A DNA stretch of 64,000 nt from Subtercola boreus (GTDB lineage Bacteria; Actinomycetota; Actinomycetes; Actinomycetales; Microbacteriaceae): NCBI RefSeq assembly GCF_003399645.1, contig NZ_NBXD01000014.1, positions 248,001 through 312,000 on the forward strand, written 5' to 3'. Positions 41,757-50,710 of this stretch are shown here, in pieces; position 1 is the first letter of the stretch, and each line of letters begins with the position of its first letter. The translations under genes and the position numbers were made by a program. The notes under the pieces were generated by a model. The model saw only the letters and a list, made by a program, of their open reading frames with translations, had not been told where the DNA came from and did not search any database.

Positions 41757-41830
41757 GTTACCTGGGTTTCTGATGGAGGTGACTAGCCGTGGGGCGCGCC
41801 TGGCGCACCCTCAGCTCGGGGCTGGCGGAG

Positions 41831-42115
41831 TCAGACGGACTTGTTCTCGGAACCGGTGTGCAGGTCGGTCGGAACAACCGTGGCGACGGTGACATCGGCA
41901 GGCTTCGCGACGGGTGCGGGGTCGGCGATGTTCGACGCGGTTTCGGCGCTGGCCGTCTTCGGGTCGTCGTCTTTCATGGTCTTGACTTCGCTCTTGAAGA
42001 TGCGCATCGACTGGCCGACGCTGCGGGCAAGACCGGGGAGCTTGGGAGCGCCGAAGAGAAGCAGAACGATGGCGAGAATGACAATCAGGTGCCATCCCTG
42101 AAGGTTACCGAGCAT
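41831..42115 (-). CDS. tatA: Twin-arginine translocase subunit TatA
   Basis: 94 residues from the ATG at 42115 (AAAGGA upstream); the longer in-frame extension lies inside the preceding gene and lacks TatA similarity. MLGNLQGWHLIVILAIVLLLFGAPKLPGLARSVGQSMRIFKSEVK is a typical TatA helix, FG-hinge and amphipathic helix. The tail is Ala/Thr/Asp-rich. It forms the export pore recruited by TatC. The start overlaps the stop of the upstream small gene by 11 nt. Confidence 0.94.
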   Translation of the reverse strand: MLGNLQGWHLIVILAIVLLLFGAPKLPGLARSVGQSMRIFKSEVKTMKDDDPKTASAETASNIADPAPVAKPADVTVATVVPTDLHTGSENKSV

Positions 42116-42452
42116 GGGGCCACGTCCTTTGTCTGTAATCGGCTGTTGTGAGGAGTTTACCCCGCTCGAGGCGTTTGTCCCTGCGAAGCTGCTTCTGATC
42201 TTCACGGCGCTGCCTGTGGGCATCGTGCCGACGCGAGATGGTGGCGTAGCCGATCAGAATGGCGTTGTCGCTGGGTTCGGGCGTCAGCTGTTCGACGTTG
42301 CCCTGGATGCTCGTGACCCTGTCGCCGAGCTCACCCAGCTCGGCCAGCACGACCAGGGCCTTCTTGAACAATCGGTAGCCGAGCAGGGCGAACATGCCCA
42401 GCATCGCCAGCACGAGCGCCGCCCAGAGGATTATCCAGCTCCACCATGTCAT
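42105..42452 (-). CDS. Small membrane protein between pafC and tatA
   Basis: 115 residues. One N-terminal membrane helix (WIILWAALVLAMLGMFALLGY), a short helical VLAELGELGDRVTSIQGNVEQL, and a highly basic tail (RRHDAHRQRREDQKQLRRDKRLERGK). I do not recognise a named family. A short coiled-coil after a single helix is common for such linkers in the pafC-tatA interval of actinobacteria. It overlaps tatA by 11 nt and lies 95 nt downstream of pafC. Confidence 0.65.
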   Translation of the reverse strand: MTWWSWIILWAALVLAMLGMFALLGYRLFKKALVVLAELGELGDRVTSIQGNVEQLTPEPSDNAILIGYATISRRHDAHRQRREDQKQLRRDKRLERGKLLTTADYRQRTWPHAR

Positions 42453-42547
42453 TGCGACAGACTACTTGCTGTGCACGTGCGCCGCGCTGGGGGCGGGGGC
42501 CCGTTCAGGGCACCCGCTGCGCTCGCCCACCACGTCATAACCGAAGT

Positions 42548-43552
42548 TCAGGCGGGCGTCGCGTCGTCGTCATACGCCGCCAGCGCCTCGGCCGCCCAGT
42601 CGTACACGGCGAGCCGCGCCTCGGGCGGATCGATGACCCGCACCACCCCCGGCAGGCTCGCGATCAACCGCTTCAGCCCGTGGATGTGCGCGACCCGCAC
42701 CGTCGTCTGAACCAGCGCGCCCTTCTGCAACTGCGGTGCACCCTCGGCGAGGTACTCGCCCAGCAGGCTCACCGCCGCCGGATGCACCTCCAGCACCACG
42801 CCGAGCGTCTCCCCCGATCCGTCGAAGAGGTTGTCGCTGAGCGCGAGGTCGCCCGGCCGGTAGAGGTTCGGCAGGTCGGTCTGGCGAAGGCCGGTCATCC
42901 GATCGAGGCGGAAGGTGCGGATGCCCTGGCGGGTGTGGCACCAGCCCCGCAGGTACCAGTCCTCGTTGTTGGAGTCGATGCGCAGGGGGTCGACCACGCG
43001 GTGCTCGCTGTCGCCGCGGGAGCTGGTGTAGTCGAACTCGATCTGCAGCCCGGCGGCGACAGCCGAGCGGATGGTCAGGAGCGAGTCGCTCGCCTGCGAC
43101 TGTGCGACAGCGACCTGGCTCGGCTCCTCCGAGGCGCCCCGGGCGAGCTTCGCCATCAGGGAGGAGTGCACGGCGCTGTCGAGCGTCTCGGGCACCGCCT
43201 GCAGGTACTGCAGCCCGGCGATCAGGGCCGCCGCCTCGCGCGCAGAGAACCGGGGCGAGTCGTCGAGAGCGACGCGATGGGTGATCTGGATCTCGTCGCT
43301 GTCTTCGAAGTCGTCCCAGGCGATGTCGAACAGGTCGCCGTGCTGGTACTGGCTGGTCTCACCGGGCACGCCCGAGACGGCGATCAGCCGTACCGCCTCA
43401 CGAACCTGTTCGTCGCTCACCTGGAAGTGGGCCGCGGCCTCCGTCACCGACACCCGGTCACGGTCGAGCAGGTACGGCACCAGAGCGAGAAGGAATGCGA
43501 GCTTGTCCTGCGCGTGCACGAAGGGGGCGGAATCGCCGGGCTGCCTGTTCAT
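42548..43552 (-). CDS. pafC: WYL-domain transcriptional regulator PafC
   Basis: 334 residues. An N-terminal helix-turn-helix (VSVTEAAAHFQVSDEQVREAVRLI) and a C-terminal WYL domain with NEDWYLRGWCHTRQGIRTFRLDRM identify the family. With PafB it forms the PafBC activator of the mycobacterial DNA-damage response, which senses single-stranded DNA via the WYL domain. It is encoded head-to-tail with pafB, overlapping by 4 nt (ATGA). Unlike mycobacteria, no pafA, pup or proteasome genes lie beside the pair here. Confidence 0.9.
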   Translation of the reverse strand: MNRQPGDSAPFVHAQDKLAFLLALVPYLLDRDRVSVTEAAAHFQVSDEQVREAVRLIAVSGVPGETSQYQHGDLFDIAWDDFEDSDEIQITHRVALDDSPRFSAREAAALIAGLQYLQAVPETLDSAVHSSLMAKLARGASEEPSQVAVAQSQASDSLLTIRSAVAAGLQIEFDYTSSRGDSEHRVVDPLRIDSNNEDWYLRGWCHTRQGIRTFRLDRMTGLRQTDLPNLYRPGDLALSDNLFDGSGETLGVVLEVHPAAVSLLGEYLAEGAPQLQKGALVQTTVRVAHIHGLKRLIASLPGVVRVIDPPEARLAVYDWAAEALAAYDDDATPA

Positions 43553-44556
43553 CGAACCGTGCCTCCGTGCGTCGCGAGGGTCAGTTCGAGGCGGCGCCGA
43601 ACGGCGACCCGGAGGTCGGAAGGTGACACCACGAAGACCTCCGGGCCGAACCCGGCGAGCTCGTCGGCGAGCAGATGCAGATCGGTGAAGTGCAGCGTCA
43701 GGTCTCCGTCGGCGTTGCGGATGCTCCCCCGCCGGTTCACGAGGCGGGTCTGCGCATCGGAGCCGGCCCGTGCCCGTACGACCGCTGTGTTGGCGGCCCA
43801 GATGGCGTCGAGCTGGGTGAGCGCCGTCTCAGCCGAACCGCGTGCGTCGGTCTCGAACGGGGTGCGGGTGCGCGTGACCGGACCGACGATGCGCGACAGC
43901 AGGAAGGTGCGGGGCGCCAGGGCATCCTGGTCGATGCCCTGCACGTGCCAGCGACCCTCGTGCTGCACGAGGGCGAGCGGGGCGACGGTGCGCTCCCGGG
44001 GCGACAGGTCGCCCGGCTTGAGGTAGGCGAAGCGCACCAGCACCCGGCGGCCGAGGGCATCGGTGAGCGGGTCGAACGCCGCATCGCGGGTTCGTATCCG
44101 CGGGGCGTAGCCGAGAACGGGCTCGATCGACTCGACGCCCAACGACTGCAGCTTCAGCAGGGCGTGCCGAGACTCGCGGGAGAGCGACCCCTCGCGCCAG
44201 GCCATTGCGGCCAGGTTCAGCAGGGCGATCTCCTCGGGCGAGAACGAGATGTCGGCGGGCAGGTCGTAGGCGCCCTTGGGGATGCGGTACCGCAGGTTGT
44301 GATTGTTTCCCGACTCGTCGAGGGGTTCGACGGTCTCGAGGGGAACCCCGAGCTCGCGGATGTCGTCTTTGTCGCGCTCGAACTGCCGCTCGAGGCTGGC
44401 GTTGTCGCCGCCGAAGGCGTAGCGCTGCCGGTACCCCTGCACGGTCGACAGGATCTCGTTCTTCGTGAGCCCGGCCTCGGTCGCCAGCAGCGCGAGAACG
44501 AGGCTGAACAGCCGTTCCTCGACGGGTACGGGCGAGGCAGCCCTGGCATCAGTCAT
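43549..44556 (-). CDS. pafB: WYL-domain transcriptional regulator PafB
   Basis: 335 residues. A helix-turn-helix start (ERLFSLVLALLATEAGLTKNEILSTVQGYRQRY) is followed by RQFERDKDDIRELGVPLETVE and a C-terminal WYL domain with EGRWHVQGIDQDALAPRTFLLSRI. It pairs with PafC, which follows with a 4-nt overlap. The pair likely regulates DNA repair genes; the AlkA-like and helicase genes further along could be in its reach (inference only). Confidence 0.9.
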   Translation of the reverse strand: MTDARAASPVPVEERLFSLVLALLATEAGLTKNEILSTVQGYRQRYAFGGDNASLERQFERDKDDIRELGVPLETVEPLDESGNNHNLRYRIPKGAYDLPADISFSPEEIALLNLAAMAWREGSLSRESRHALLKLQSLGVESIEPVLGYAPRIRTRDAAFDPLTDALGRRVLVRFAYLKPGDLSPRERTVAPLALVQHEGRWHVQGIDQDALAPRTFLLSRIVGPVTRTRTPFETDARGSAETALTQLDAIWAANTAVVRARAGSDAQTRLVNRRGSIRNADGDLTLHFTDLHLLADELAGFGPEVFVVSPSDLRVAVRRRLELTLATHGGTVR

Positions 44557-44585
44557 CGATGACCAGTTTAGGCGGCTGGCCGGTC

Positions 44586-45563
44586 TTACTGGGCAGGCGC
44601 CACCGGCACGATTCCCAGCACGTCGACGACATAGACCAGGGTCGAGCCGGCCGGGATCGAGCCGTCGCTCGACGCCGTGTCACCGTAGCCCGCGCTCGGC
44701 GGCACGACGGCGATGTACTGCGAACCGACGGTCTCGCCGACGAGCGACGGTACCAGCGTGGTGGCGAGCGGCTGGCTGGAGGAGGCGGTCACCAGTTTGG
44801 GCGTTCCGTCTTCCCAGGTCGAGGCGGCGACCTTCTTGTCGCCCCAGACCACGGCCGTGTACTGCACGATCACACTGTCGCCGTCGGCGACGGCCGTGCC
44901 GCTGCCCTTCTTGAGATCGGTCACCGCGAGGTCGGTCGGCAGCGCGCCCGACGGGATGGTGATGCCGGGGCGACCGTCGGGGCCGAGTGCGACGCTCGGG
45001 AAGCCGGCCTTCGCGGGCTGGATGGCCCCGTCGGCACGCACCCCGTAGGCGTCCTCGATGTCGAAGACCATGACGAGGGAGTCGGTCGCGCCGACGCCGG
45101 CCTGGGCATTGCCCGTGGCACCGAACCCGTCGACCGGCGGCATGGTGATGGCGACGCGTGACCCGACGGTCGCGCAGGCGAGACCCTTCTGGATTCCGGC
45201 GATGCCGCTGGTGGCGATGGGGAAGGTCTGGGGCGCTGTGCCGTCGTAGGCCGAGGCGGTCACGGTGGTGCCGGTGGTGGCGTCGAGAAGCGTGTAGTCG
45301 CCCGAGACGATCCCGTTCGCGGGCAGGGTCTTGCCGCTGCCCTGGATGAGAACGGTGCGCTGGGTGTCGGTTCCGGCGTTCAACGGAGTGCCGAAGGTGA
45401 CCTTCGGCGCCGCTCCGAAGTCGCCGGTGGCGCTCACGAGGTTCGACGCGTCTCCCGACTGTGCCAGGGCCGTGCAGTCTGAAGCCGTGTCGCCGGAGGA
45501 GCTGCACCCGGCCAGGGCGACGAGCAGGCCTGCGGCCACGATGAGCGCGACGGACTTACGCAC
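44586..45563 (-). CDS. FKBP-type peptidyl-prolyl isomerase lipoprotein, two FKBP domains
   Basis: 325 residues with a signal peptide and lipobox LAGC (about residue 19). Two FKBP-like domains: ~85-185 (diverged, GTAPQTFPI...GIQKGLACATVGSRVAITMP) and ~215-322 (GDSVIVQYTAVVWGDKKVAASTWEDG, LVPSLVGETVGSQYIAVVPPSAGYG, STLVYVVDVLGI). The second retains the hydrophobic pocket residues of the family. It acts as an extracytoplasmic folding catalyst. In other actinobacteria an FKBP gene also lies between the proteasome locus and pafB; here it directly neighbours trmI. Confidence 0.88.
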   Translation of the reverse strand: MRKSVALIVAAGLLVALAGCSSSGDTASDCTALAQSGDASNLVSATGDFGAAPKVTFGTPLNAGTDTQRTVLIQGSGKTLPANGIVSGDYTLLDATTGTTVTASAYDGTAPQTFPIATSGIAGIQKGLACATVGSRVAITMPPVDGFGATGNAQAGVGATDSLVMVFDIEDAYGVRADGAIQPAKAGFPSVALGPDGRPGITIPSGALPTDLAVTDLKKGSGTAVADGDSVIVQYTAVVWGDKKVAASTWEDGTPKLVTASSSQPLATTLVPSLVGETVGSQYIAVVPPSAGYGDTASSDGSIPAGSTLVYVVDVLGIVPVAPAQ

Positions 45564-45609
45564 GGATCCTCAATTCTCTGGTGATGACGGCTCGCCAACG
45601 CGAGCCGCC

Positions 45610-46638
45610 TCAGTCTAACGGTTCGGTTTCCGACGCGATCTCAGGGCTGTCGCCCGCCTCCCGTGCCAGGGCGGCGTTCGCGCTGGCACTCGCCTGGCGC
45701 ACCCGCTTGCGGAGGCTCTTGGGACTGATGCCGCGTTCGCCGAGTGCCCCGGGGGTCCAGGCCTCGACGTCGTCATCGTCGTACTCCGACTTGGAGGCGC
45801 GTCGCTTCAGTTCGGGCAGCACAGAGCCCGGGGCGAGCCGCCGGGCGGTCACCAGGAAGCCGGTGTGGCCGATCATCCGGTGGTCCGGGCGCACCGCGAG
45901 ACCCTCGACGTGCCAGGTTCGCACCATCGTCTCGCTCGGGTCGGGGTTGGTGAACAGGCCGGAACTGCGGATGGTCTCGGTCACCCGCGAGAGCTGGGTC
46001 ACGGTGGCGACGTAGCAGAGCACCACCCCGCCCGGCTTGAGTGCGGTGGCGACCGCCTCGATGCACTCCCAGGGCGCGAGCATGTCGAGGATGACACGGT
46101 CGACAGTGGCCTCGTCGTGCACGGTGGGGAGGGCATCCGTCAGATCCCCGACCGTGACGGTCCAGTTGTCGGGGGTCGCCCCCGTGAATGCGGCGACATT
46201 GGCGCGCGCCACGTCGGCGAACTCCTCCCGCCGTTCGAACGACGACAGCCGCCCGCCGCCGCCGAGAGCACGCAGCAACCAGAGGGAGAGGGCACCCGAG
46301 CCGACGCCGGCCTCGACGACGGCGGCGCCCGGGAAGACATCGGCCTGCGCCAGGATCTGCGCCGCATCCTTCGGGTAGATGATGGCGGCACCGCGGGGCA
46401 TCGCCATGACGAAGTCGGTGAGCAGGGGCCTCAGCGCGAGGTACTCGATGCCGACCGAGTTCTGCACCACCGAGCCGTCGGGCAGGCCGATGAGGTCGTC
46501 GTGCTCGATTCCGCCCTTGTGGGTGTGGAAGGTCGCCCCGGCCTCGAGGCTGATGCTGTTCATGCGGCCCTTGGGCCCTGTGAGCTGAACGCGGTCGCCC
46601 GCCCGGAAGGGGCCGCTGGAGGTGGGTGAGGGGTTCAT
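45610..46638 (-). CDS. trmI: tRNA (adenine-N1)-methyltransferase TrmI
   Basis: 342 residues. SAM-binding motif AAVVEAGVGSGALSLWLLRALG, acidic LSSFERREEFADVARANV, VDRVILDMLAPWECIEAVATAL and the C-terminal AVRPDHRMIGHTGFLVTARRL match TrmI, which makes m1A58 in tRNA. The N-terminal barrel contains GIEHDDLIGLPDGSVVQNSVGIEYLALRP. It overlaps the HAD-hydrolase gene by 4 nt. In mycobacteria this gene flanks the proteasome locus; here it is followed by the FKBP gene and pafBC. Confidence 0.93.
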   Translation of the reverse strand: MNPSPTSSGPFRAGDRVQLTGPKGRMNSISLEAGATFHTHKGGIEHDDLIGLPDGSVVQNSVGIEYLALRPLLTDFVMAMPRGAAIIYPKDAAQILAQADVFPGAAVVEAGVGSGALSLWLLRALGGGGRLSSFERREEFADVARANVAAFTGATPDNWTVTVGDLTDALPTVHDEATVDRVILDMLAPWECIEAVATALKPGGVVLCYVATVTQLSRVTETIRSSGLFTNPDPSETMVRTWHVEGLAVRPDHRMIGHTGFLVTARRLAPGSVLPELKRRASKSEYDDDDVEAWTPGALGERGISPKSLRKRVRQASASANAALAREAGDSPEIASETEPLD

Positions 46639-47333
46639 GAGGCGGTCATCCGTGATTCTGTGAGCACTCGGGAGATGTCGTCGGTGTGGCGCCCGGCGAG
46701 GGTCGGCCAGAGCGCCTGGGCACCGGTGTCATCGAGCGGGAGCATGTGCGGAACGCCGATCGTCACGCAGCCGGCGGCAACGGCCGAGGTCGCACCGGCG
46801 ATGGAGTCCTCGATGGCGACGCAGTCCTGGGGGGCTATGCCGAAGTGGGCCGCGGCGGTGAGGTAGGCCTCGGGGTGGGGCTTTGCGTTGACCACGTCAT
46901 CGCCCGAGACCACGAGGTCGAAGGCGTCGAACGGAATGAAGGAGCGCACGTGCTCCGCCATCCGGCGGATCGACATGGTGACGAGGGCAGTCGGGATGCC
47001 CGCCTCACGCAGTTCGCCGAGCAACTCCTTCGCGCCGGGGCGCCAGGGCACGGCCACACTGATCTGCTCCATGACACGTTCGCTCAGCAGGGCGACGATC
47101 GCGTCCTCCCCCATCGTGACGCCCTTGGCCTGCATCGTCCGGGCCGTGCGCCAGAGGCCGGAACCGACGAGGTCGAGCGCTTCGTCATGCGTCCAGGTGC
47201 CGCCATAGGACTCGATGAGCACGGTCTGGGCGATCATCCAGTAGGGCTCGGTATCGACGAGCGTTCCGTCCATGTCCCAGAGAACGGCGGCAGGTTTCGA
47301 AATCGTCACGGGAGCAGAGCCTACCGTGACCAC
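46635..47333 (-). CDS. HAD-superfamily hydrolase (beta-phosphoglucomutase/phosphatase-like)
   Basis: 232 residues. Motif I WDMDGTLVDTEPYW (nucleophile Asp and general acid Asp), motif II ALVTMS, Lys in NAKPHPEAY, and motif IV in VAIEDSIAGATSAVAAG are complete. The helical cap resembles beta-phosphoglucomutase/phosphoglycolate phosphatases, but the substrate cannot be determined. It is divergent from the PAC2 gene with a ~55-95-bp gap depending on the start. The stop overlaps the trmI start by 4 nt. Confidence 0.88.
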   Translation of the reverse strand: MVTVGSAPVTISKPAAVLWDMDGTLVDTEPYWMIAQTVLIESYGGTWTHDEALDLVGSGLWRTARTMQAKGVTMGEDAIVALLSERVMEQISVAVPWRPGAKELLGELREAGIPTALVTMSIRRMAEHVRSFIPFDAFDLVVSGDDVVNAKPHPEAYLTAAAHFGIAPQDCVAIEDSIAGATSAVAAGCVTIGVPHMLPLDDTGAQALWPTLAGRHTDDISRVLTESRMTAS

Positions 47334-47427
47334 TCGCCCGGCCCGGGGCCCGACCGCCTATCCTTGAGGAACGCTCTCACGCACGCAGGTGAAGGCACGA
47401 CAAACGAAACACGAGGATTCTCCAAAC

Positions 47428-48381
47428 GTGGCACAGAGCACCCCAGCACAGAACAAGGAATTCCTGACCGGTCGTCTGCTGGTCGTCGCATTCGAGGGGT
47501 GGAACGACGCCGGCGAGGCGGCGACAGGGGCGGTGCGCCTGCTCAAGGAGCAGCTCGACATGGCCGAGATCATCGACATCGACTCGGAGGACTTCTTCGA
47601 CTACCAGTTCAACCGGCCGACGAGCGAGTTCGACGACGACGGCCAGCGCATCCTCGTCTGGCCGAACGCGACGATGCACGGCCCGGCCGCCGCCACGGCC
47701 GTGCCGGAGCAGCTCGCCACCGACGCGGGCCTTGCGGTGACGAGCAGCAACACCTCGAACGTGTATCTCCTGATCGGCACCGAGCCCTCCCGCAACTGGA
47801 AGCGGTTCACAAACGAAGTGCTGAACGTCGCCGTCGACGCGGGGGTCTCGGGCATCGTCTTCCTCGGCGCGATGCTGGCCGACGTTCCGCACACCCGCCC
47901 GATCAGCATCTACTCCACCAGTGAGAACGCCGAGGTGCGGAGCGAACTCGACATCGAGCGCAGCACGTACGAAGGCCCGGTGGGCATCCTGAGCGTGCTC
48001 GCCGACTCGGCCGAGCAGTTGGGAATTCCAACGATCTCGCTCTGGGCCTCCGTGCCGCACTACGTGCACAACGCGCCCTCGCCGAAGGCCACCCTCGCCC
48101 TGGTCGACCGGCTCGAGGAGCTCATCGACGTGGTCATCCCCCGCGGCGACCTCGTCGAAGAGGCCACGGCCTGGGAGACCGGCATCGACGCCCTGGCCGG
48201 CGAAGACGAGGAGATGGCCTCGTACATCCAGCAGCTCGAGCAGGCCCGTGACACGGTCGACTCCCCCGAGGCGAGCGGTGAGGCCATCGCGCAGGAGTTC
48301 GAGCGCTACCTCCGCAAACGCGGCGACGGCGCACCCCCCGCTCCGGGCTCCGCCGGCCCCGCGGAGCCTTGGCGCCCCTAG
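47428..48381 (+). CDS. PAC2-family protein (proteasome-assembly-chaperone-like)
   Basis: 317 residues from the GTG at 47428, preceded by a GAGGA at 10-nt spacing; an earlier GTG at 47389 would add 13 residues. The fold begins LLVVAFEGWNDAGEAATGAVRLL and continues ILVWPNATMHGPAAATAVPEQL, typical of bacterial PAC2 proteins. The family is named after yeast and archaeal proteasome chaperones, but its bacterial role is unknown. It is retained here beside trmI and mshC while no proteasome subunit gene is seen in this window. Confidence 0.88.
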   Translation: MAQSTPAQNKEFLTGRLLVVAFEGWNDAGEAATGAVRLLKEQLDMAEIIDIDSEDFFDYQFNRPTSEFDDDGQRILVWPNATMHGPAAATAVPEQLATDAGLAVTSSNTSNVYLLIGTEPSRNWKRFTNEVLNVAVDAGVSGIVFLGAMLADVPHTRPISIYSTSENAEVRSELDIERSTYEGPVGILSVLADSAEQLGIPTISLWASVPHYVHNAPSPKATLALVDRLEELIDVVIPRGDLVEEATAWETGIDALAGEDEEMASYIQQLEQARDTVDSPEASGEAIAQEFERYLRKRGDGAPPAPGSAGPAEPWRP

Positions 48382-48389
48382 GCCCCGCG

Positions 48390-48443
48390 CGTTTTGCGCA
48401 AAAGCACCCAACCGGCACGGTGTGGGTGCTTTTGCGCAAAACG
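48390..48443. terminator. Perfect 21-bp inverted repeat between convergent genes
   Basis: Arms 48390-48410 and 48423-48443 are exact reverse complements with a 12-nt loop. Each arm contains the palindrome TTTTGCGCAAAA followed by GCACCCA. It sits between the ends of the PAC2 gene and mshC, so it can terminate both. The embedded palindrome and perfect arms also suggest a REP-like repeat. Confidence 0.7.
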
Positions 48444-48453
48444 GGCGCTGTCC

Positions 48454-49776
48454 TCAGTCGGTGAGACGGATGCCCAGCAGGGCGTCGACCGCGTCGACGA
48501 CGAGGGCGGGCACGGCGTCGGCCGCCGCGAACCACCCGTCGAGCAGCGCGAGTGCCGCGGGGGTGTCGAGGTCGGCGGCGAGGGCCGCGCGGAGGCTCCC
48601 GAGAAGGGTCAGCGCGGCGGCGCCCGCGACGGCGCCGGTGCCCGCGACAGTGCCCGCGGCGGTGCCGGCCTCGGCGTCGGCCGGGACTGCGGTACCGGCA
48701 TCCTGTGCAGCCGCGCTCCAGCGCGCGAGCCGATCCGACGCGAGGGCCAGGTCGGCGTCGGTGTACTCCCAGTCGCTCCGGTAGTGGTGCGCCAGCAGGG
48801 CGAGACGGATGACGCGAACATCCACGCCCGCTGCCCGGAGCCGTGACACCAGCACCAGGTTGCCGAGCGACTTCGACATCTTCTCGCCCTGGTACGCCAC
48901 CATGCCGGTGTGGGCGTGGATCGACGCGAACGGCTGCCCGGTGAGCGCGGTGGCGTGCGCCGCACTGAACTCGTGGTGCGGAAAGATCAGGTCGGCCCCA
49001 CCACCCTGCACCGCGAAGTTCTCGCCCACACACTTCAGGGCGATGACGGCGCATTCGATGTGCCAGCCCGGCCGACCGGAGCCGACGGCGCTCGGCCATT
49101 CGGGCTCACCCTCGCGGGCGACCCGCCAGAGCAGCGGATCGAGCGCGTCGCGCTTGCCGGCGCGGTCGGGGTCGCCGCCGCGCTGGGCGAACAGTTCGAG
49201 CATCGTGGCGTGGTCGTAGCGGCTCTCCATTCCGAGGAACCAGCTCGTCGCGCTTTCGGCGTGTGCGGCGTCGAAGTACACGTCTTCGGCACCGCGCTGC
49301 AGAGCATCCGGCGTCGGCACGGTGTACGCGAAGCCGGCCTCGACCAGCTGGGCCGCCGCGGCACCGATCTCGTCGACGACCTCGGTGACCGCGACATAGG
49401 AGGTGGGCGCGATGACCCTCAGCGCCTCCATGTCGCCGCGGAACAGGTCGGTCTGGGAGGCGGCGAGTTCCCGCCAGTTGACCCCGGTTGCCGTGGCACG
49501 CTCGAGGAGCGGATCGTCGACGTCGGTGACGTTCTGCGCGTAGTCCACGGTGAGACCGGCGTCCCGCCAGAGGCGGTTCAGCGTGTCGAAGGCGAGGTAG
49601 GTGGAGGCGTGGCCGAGGTGCGTTGCGTCATACGGCGTGATGCCGCAGACGTAGAGACCGGCCGTGCCACCGGTTCCCGGTGCGGGTTCGATCTCGCCGC
49701 TGGCCTGGTTGAAGAGCCGGGGCGTGGGCGCCTGCCCGGGCAGCAGAGGAATGTCGGGGCTGGTCCAGGAGTGCAC
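48454..49776 (-). CDS. mshC: Mycothiol ligase MshC (L-cysteine:1D-myo-inosityl 2-amino-2-deoxy-alpha-D-glucopyranoside ligase)
   Basis: 440 residues. A cysteinyl-tRNA-synthetase-like fold with [23 protein letters not shown] (HIGH variant), zinc/substrate residues in [15 protein letters not shown] and [14 protein letters not shown], and KMSKS ([14 protein letters not shown]). It lacks the tRNA-binding tail of CysS. The [11 protein letters not shown] signature separates MshC from CysS. It ligates Cys to GlcN-Ins in mycothiol synthesis. The organism should therefore make mycothiol. Confidence 0.95.
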   Translation of the reverse strand: MHSWTSPDIPLLPGQAPTPRLFNQASGEIEPAPGTGGTAGLYVCGITPYDATHLGHASTYLAFDTLNRLWRDAGLTVDYAQNVTDVDDPLLERATATGVNWRELAASQTDLFRGDMEALRVIAPTSYVAVTEVVDEIGAAAAQLVEAGFAYTVPTPDALQRGAEDVYFDAAHAESATSWFLGMESRYDHATMLELFAQRGGDPDRAGKRDALDPLLWRVAREGEPEWPSAVGSGRPGWHIECAVIALKCVGENFAVQGGGADLIFPHHEFSAAHATALTGQPFASIHAHTGMVAYQGEKMSKSLGNLVLVSRLRAAGVDVRVIRLALLAHHYRSDWEYTDADLALASDRLARWSAAAQDAGTAVPADAEAGTAAGTVAGTGAVAGAAALTLLGSLRAALAADLDTPAALALLDGWFAAADAVPALVVDAVDALLGIRLTD

Positions 49777-49827
49777 CTATGAACTCTAACTTCTGCGGCG
49801 CGAGAGGCAGACCAGACGGCCCGGGCG

Positions 49828-50682
49828 TCAGGCCGCGATGGTGTTCGTCGCCAGCAGCACGATCAGCACGATGCCGAGCACGATGCGATAGATCACGAAC
49901 GGGAGGAAGCTGCGGCTTGAGATGTAGTTCATGAAGAACGCGATCACGACGAGGCCGACCACGAACGCGACCACGGTGGCCGCCGCGGTTTCAACGCCGT
50001 TGAAGATCTCGGGCGTGCATCCGGCGGCCGCGTTCACGCACGGCTCCCTGATGCTCTTGTAGAGCTGGAACAGGCCACTGCCGAAGACGGCGGGCATGGC
50101 GAGCAGGAAGGAGTACCGCGCCGCGGCCTTTCGTTCGTACCCCATGAACAGCCCGGCAGTGATCGTTCCGCCGGAGCGGGAGACCCCGGGGATGAGCGCC
50201 AGGGCCTGGGCGAAGCCGTAGACCACACCGTGCGGGTAGGTGATCTCCTTCAGGCGGCGCTTCTTCGCGCCCACTGCATCGGCCACGCCGAGCAGGATGC
50301 CGAAGACGATCAGCGTGCCGGCGACGAGCCAGAGCGAGCGCAGTGACGTCTCAATCTGGTTCTGAAAGATGAGGCCCAGGATGATGATCGGCAGGCTGCC
50401 GATGATGATGAGCCAGCCCATGCGGGCATCCGGGTCATTCCGGGGAATACGCCCGAACAGCGCCTTCACCCAGGCCGTGACGATGCGCACGACATCGCGC
50501 CAGAAGAAGACGAGCACCGCCGCTTCGGTACCGAGCTGGATGATCGCCGTGAACGCCGCACCGGGGTCGCCCCCCGCACCGATCAGCTCGCCCACGATCT
50601 TGATGTGGGCGCTCGAGGAGATCGGCAGGAACTCCGTCAGACCCTGGACGAGGCCGAGGATGAGGGCTTGCAGGAATTCCAT
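49828..50682 (-). CDS. uppP: Undecaprenyl-diphosphatase UppP/BacA
   Basis: 284 residues, about eight membrane helices. The signatures [25 protein letters not shown] and [21 protein letters not shown] are both complete. It dephosphorylates undecaprenyl pyrophosphate to recycle the carrier used by peptidoglycan and by the Wzx/Wzy-type EPS pathway in this window. It is 28 nt downstream of the M20 peptidase gene on the same strand. Confidence 0.96.
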   Translation of the reverse strand: MEFLQALILGLVQGLTEFLPISSSAHIKIVGELIGAGGDPGAAFTAIIQLGTEAAVLVFFWRDVVRIVTAWVKALFGRIPRNDPDARMGWLIIIGSLPIIILGLIFQNQIETSLRSLWLVAGTLIVFGILLGVADAVGAKKRRLKEITYPHGVVYGFAQALALIPGVSRSGGTITAGLFMGYERKAAARYSFLLAMPAVFGSGLFQLYKSIREPCVNAAAGCTPEIFNGVETAAATVVAFVVGLVVIAFFMNYISSRSFLPFVIYRIVLGIVLIVLLATNTIAA

Positions 50683-50710
50683 TCACACGCTTTCGGTAGT
50701 GGCAGACGCT

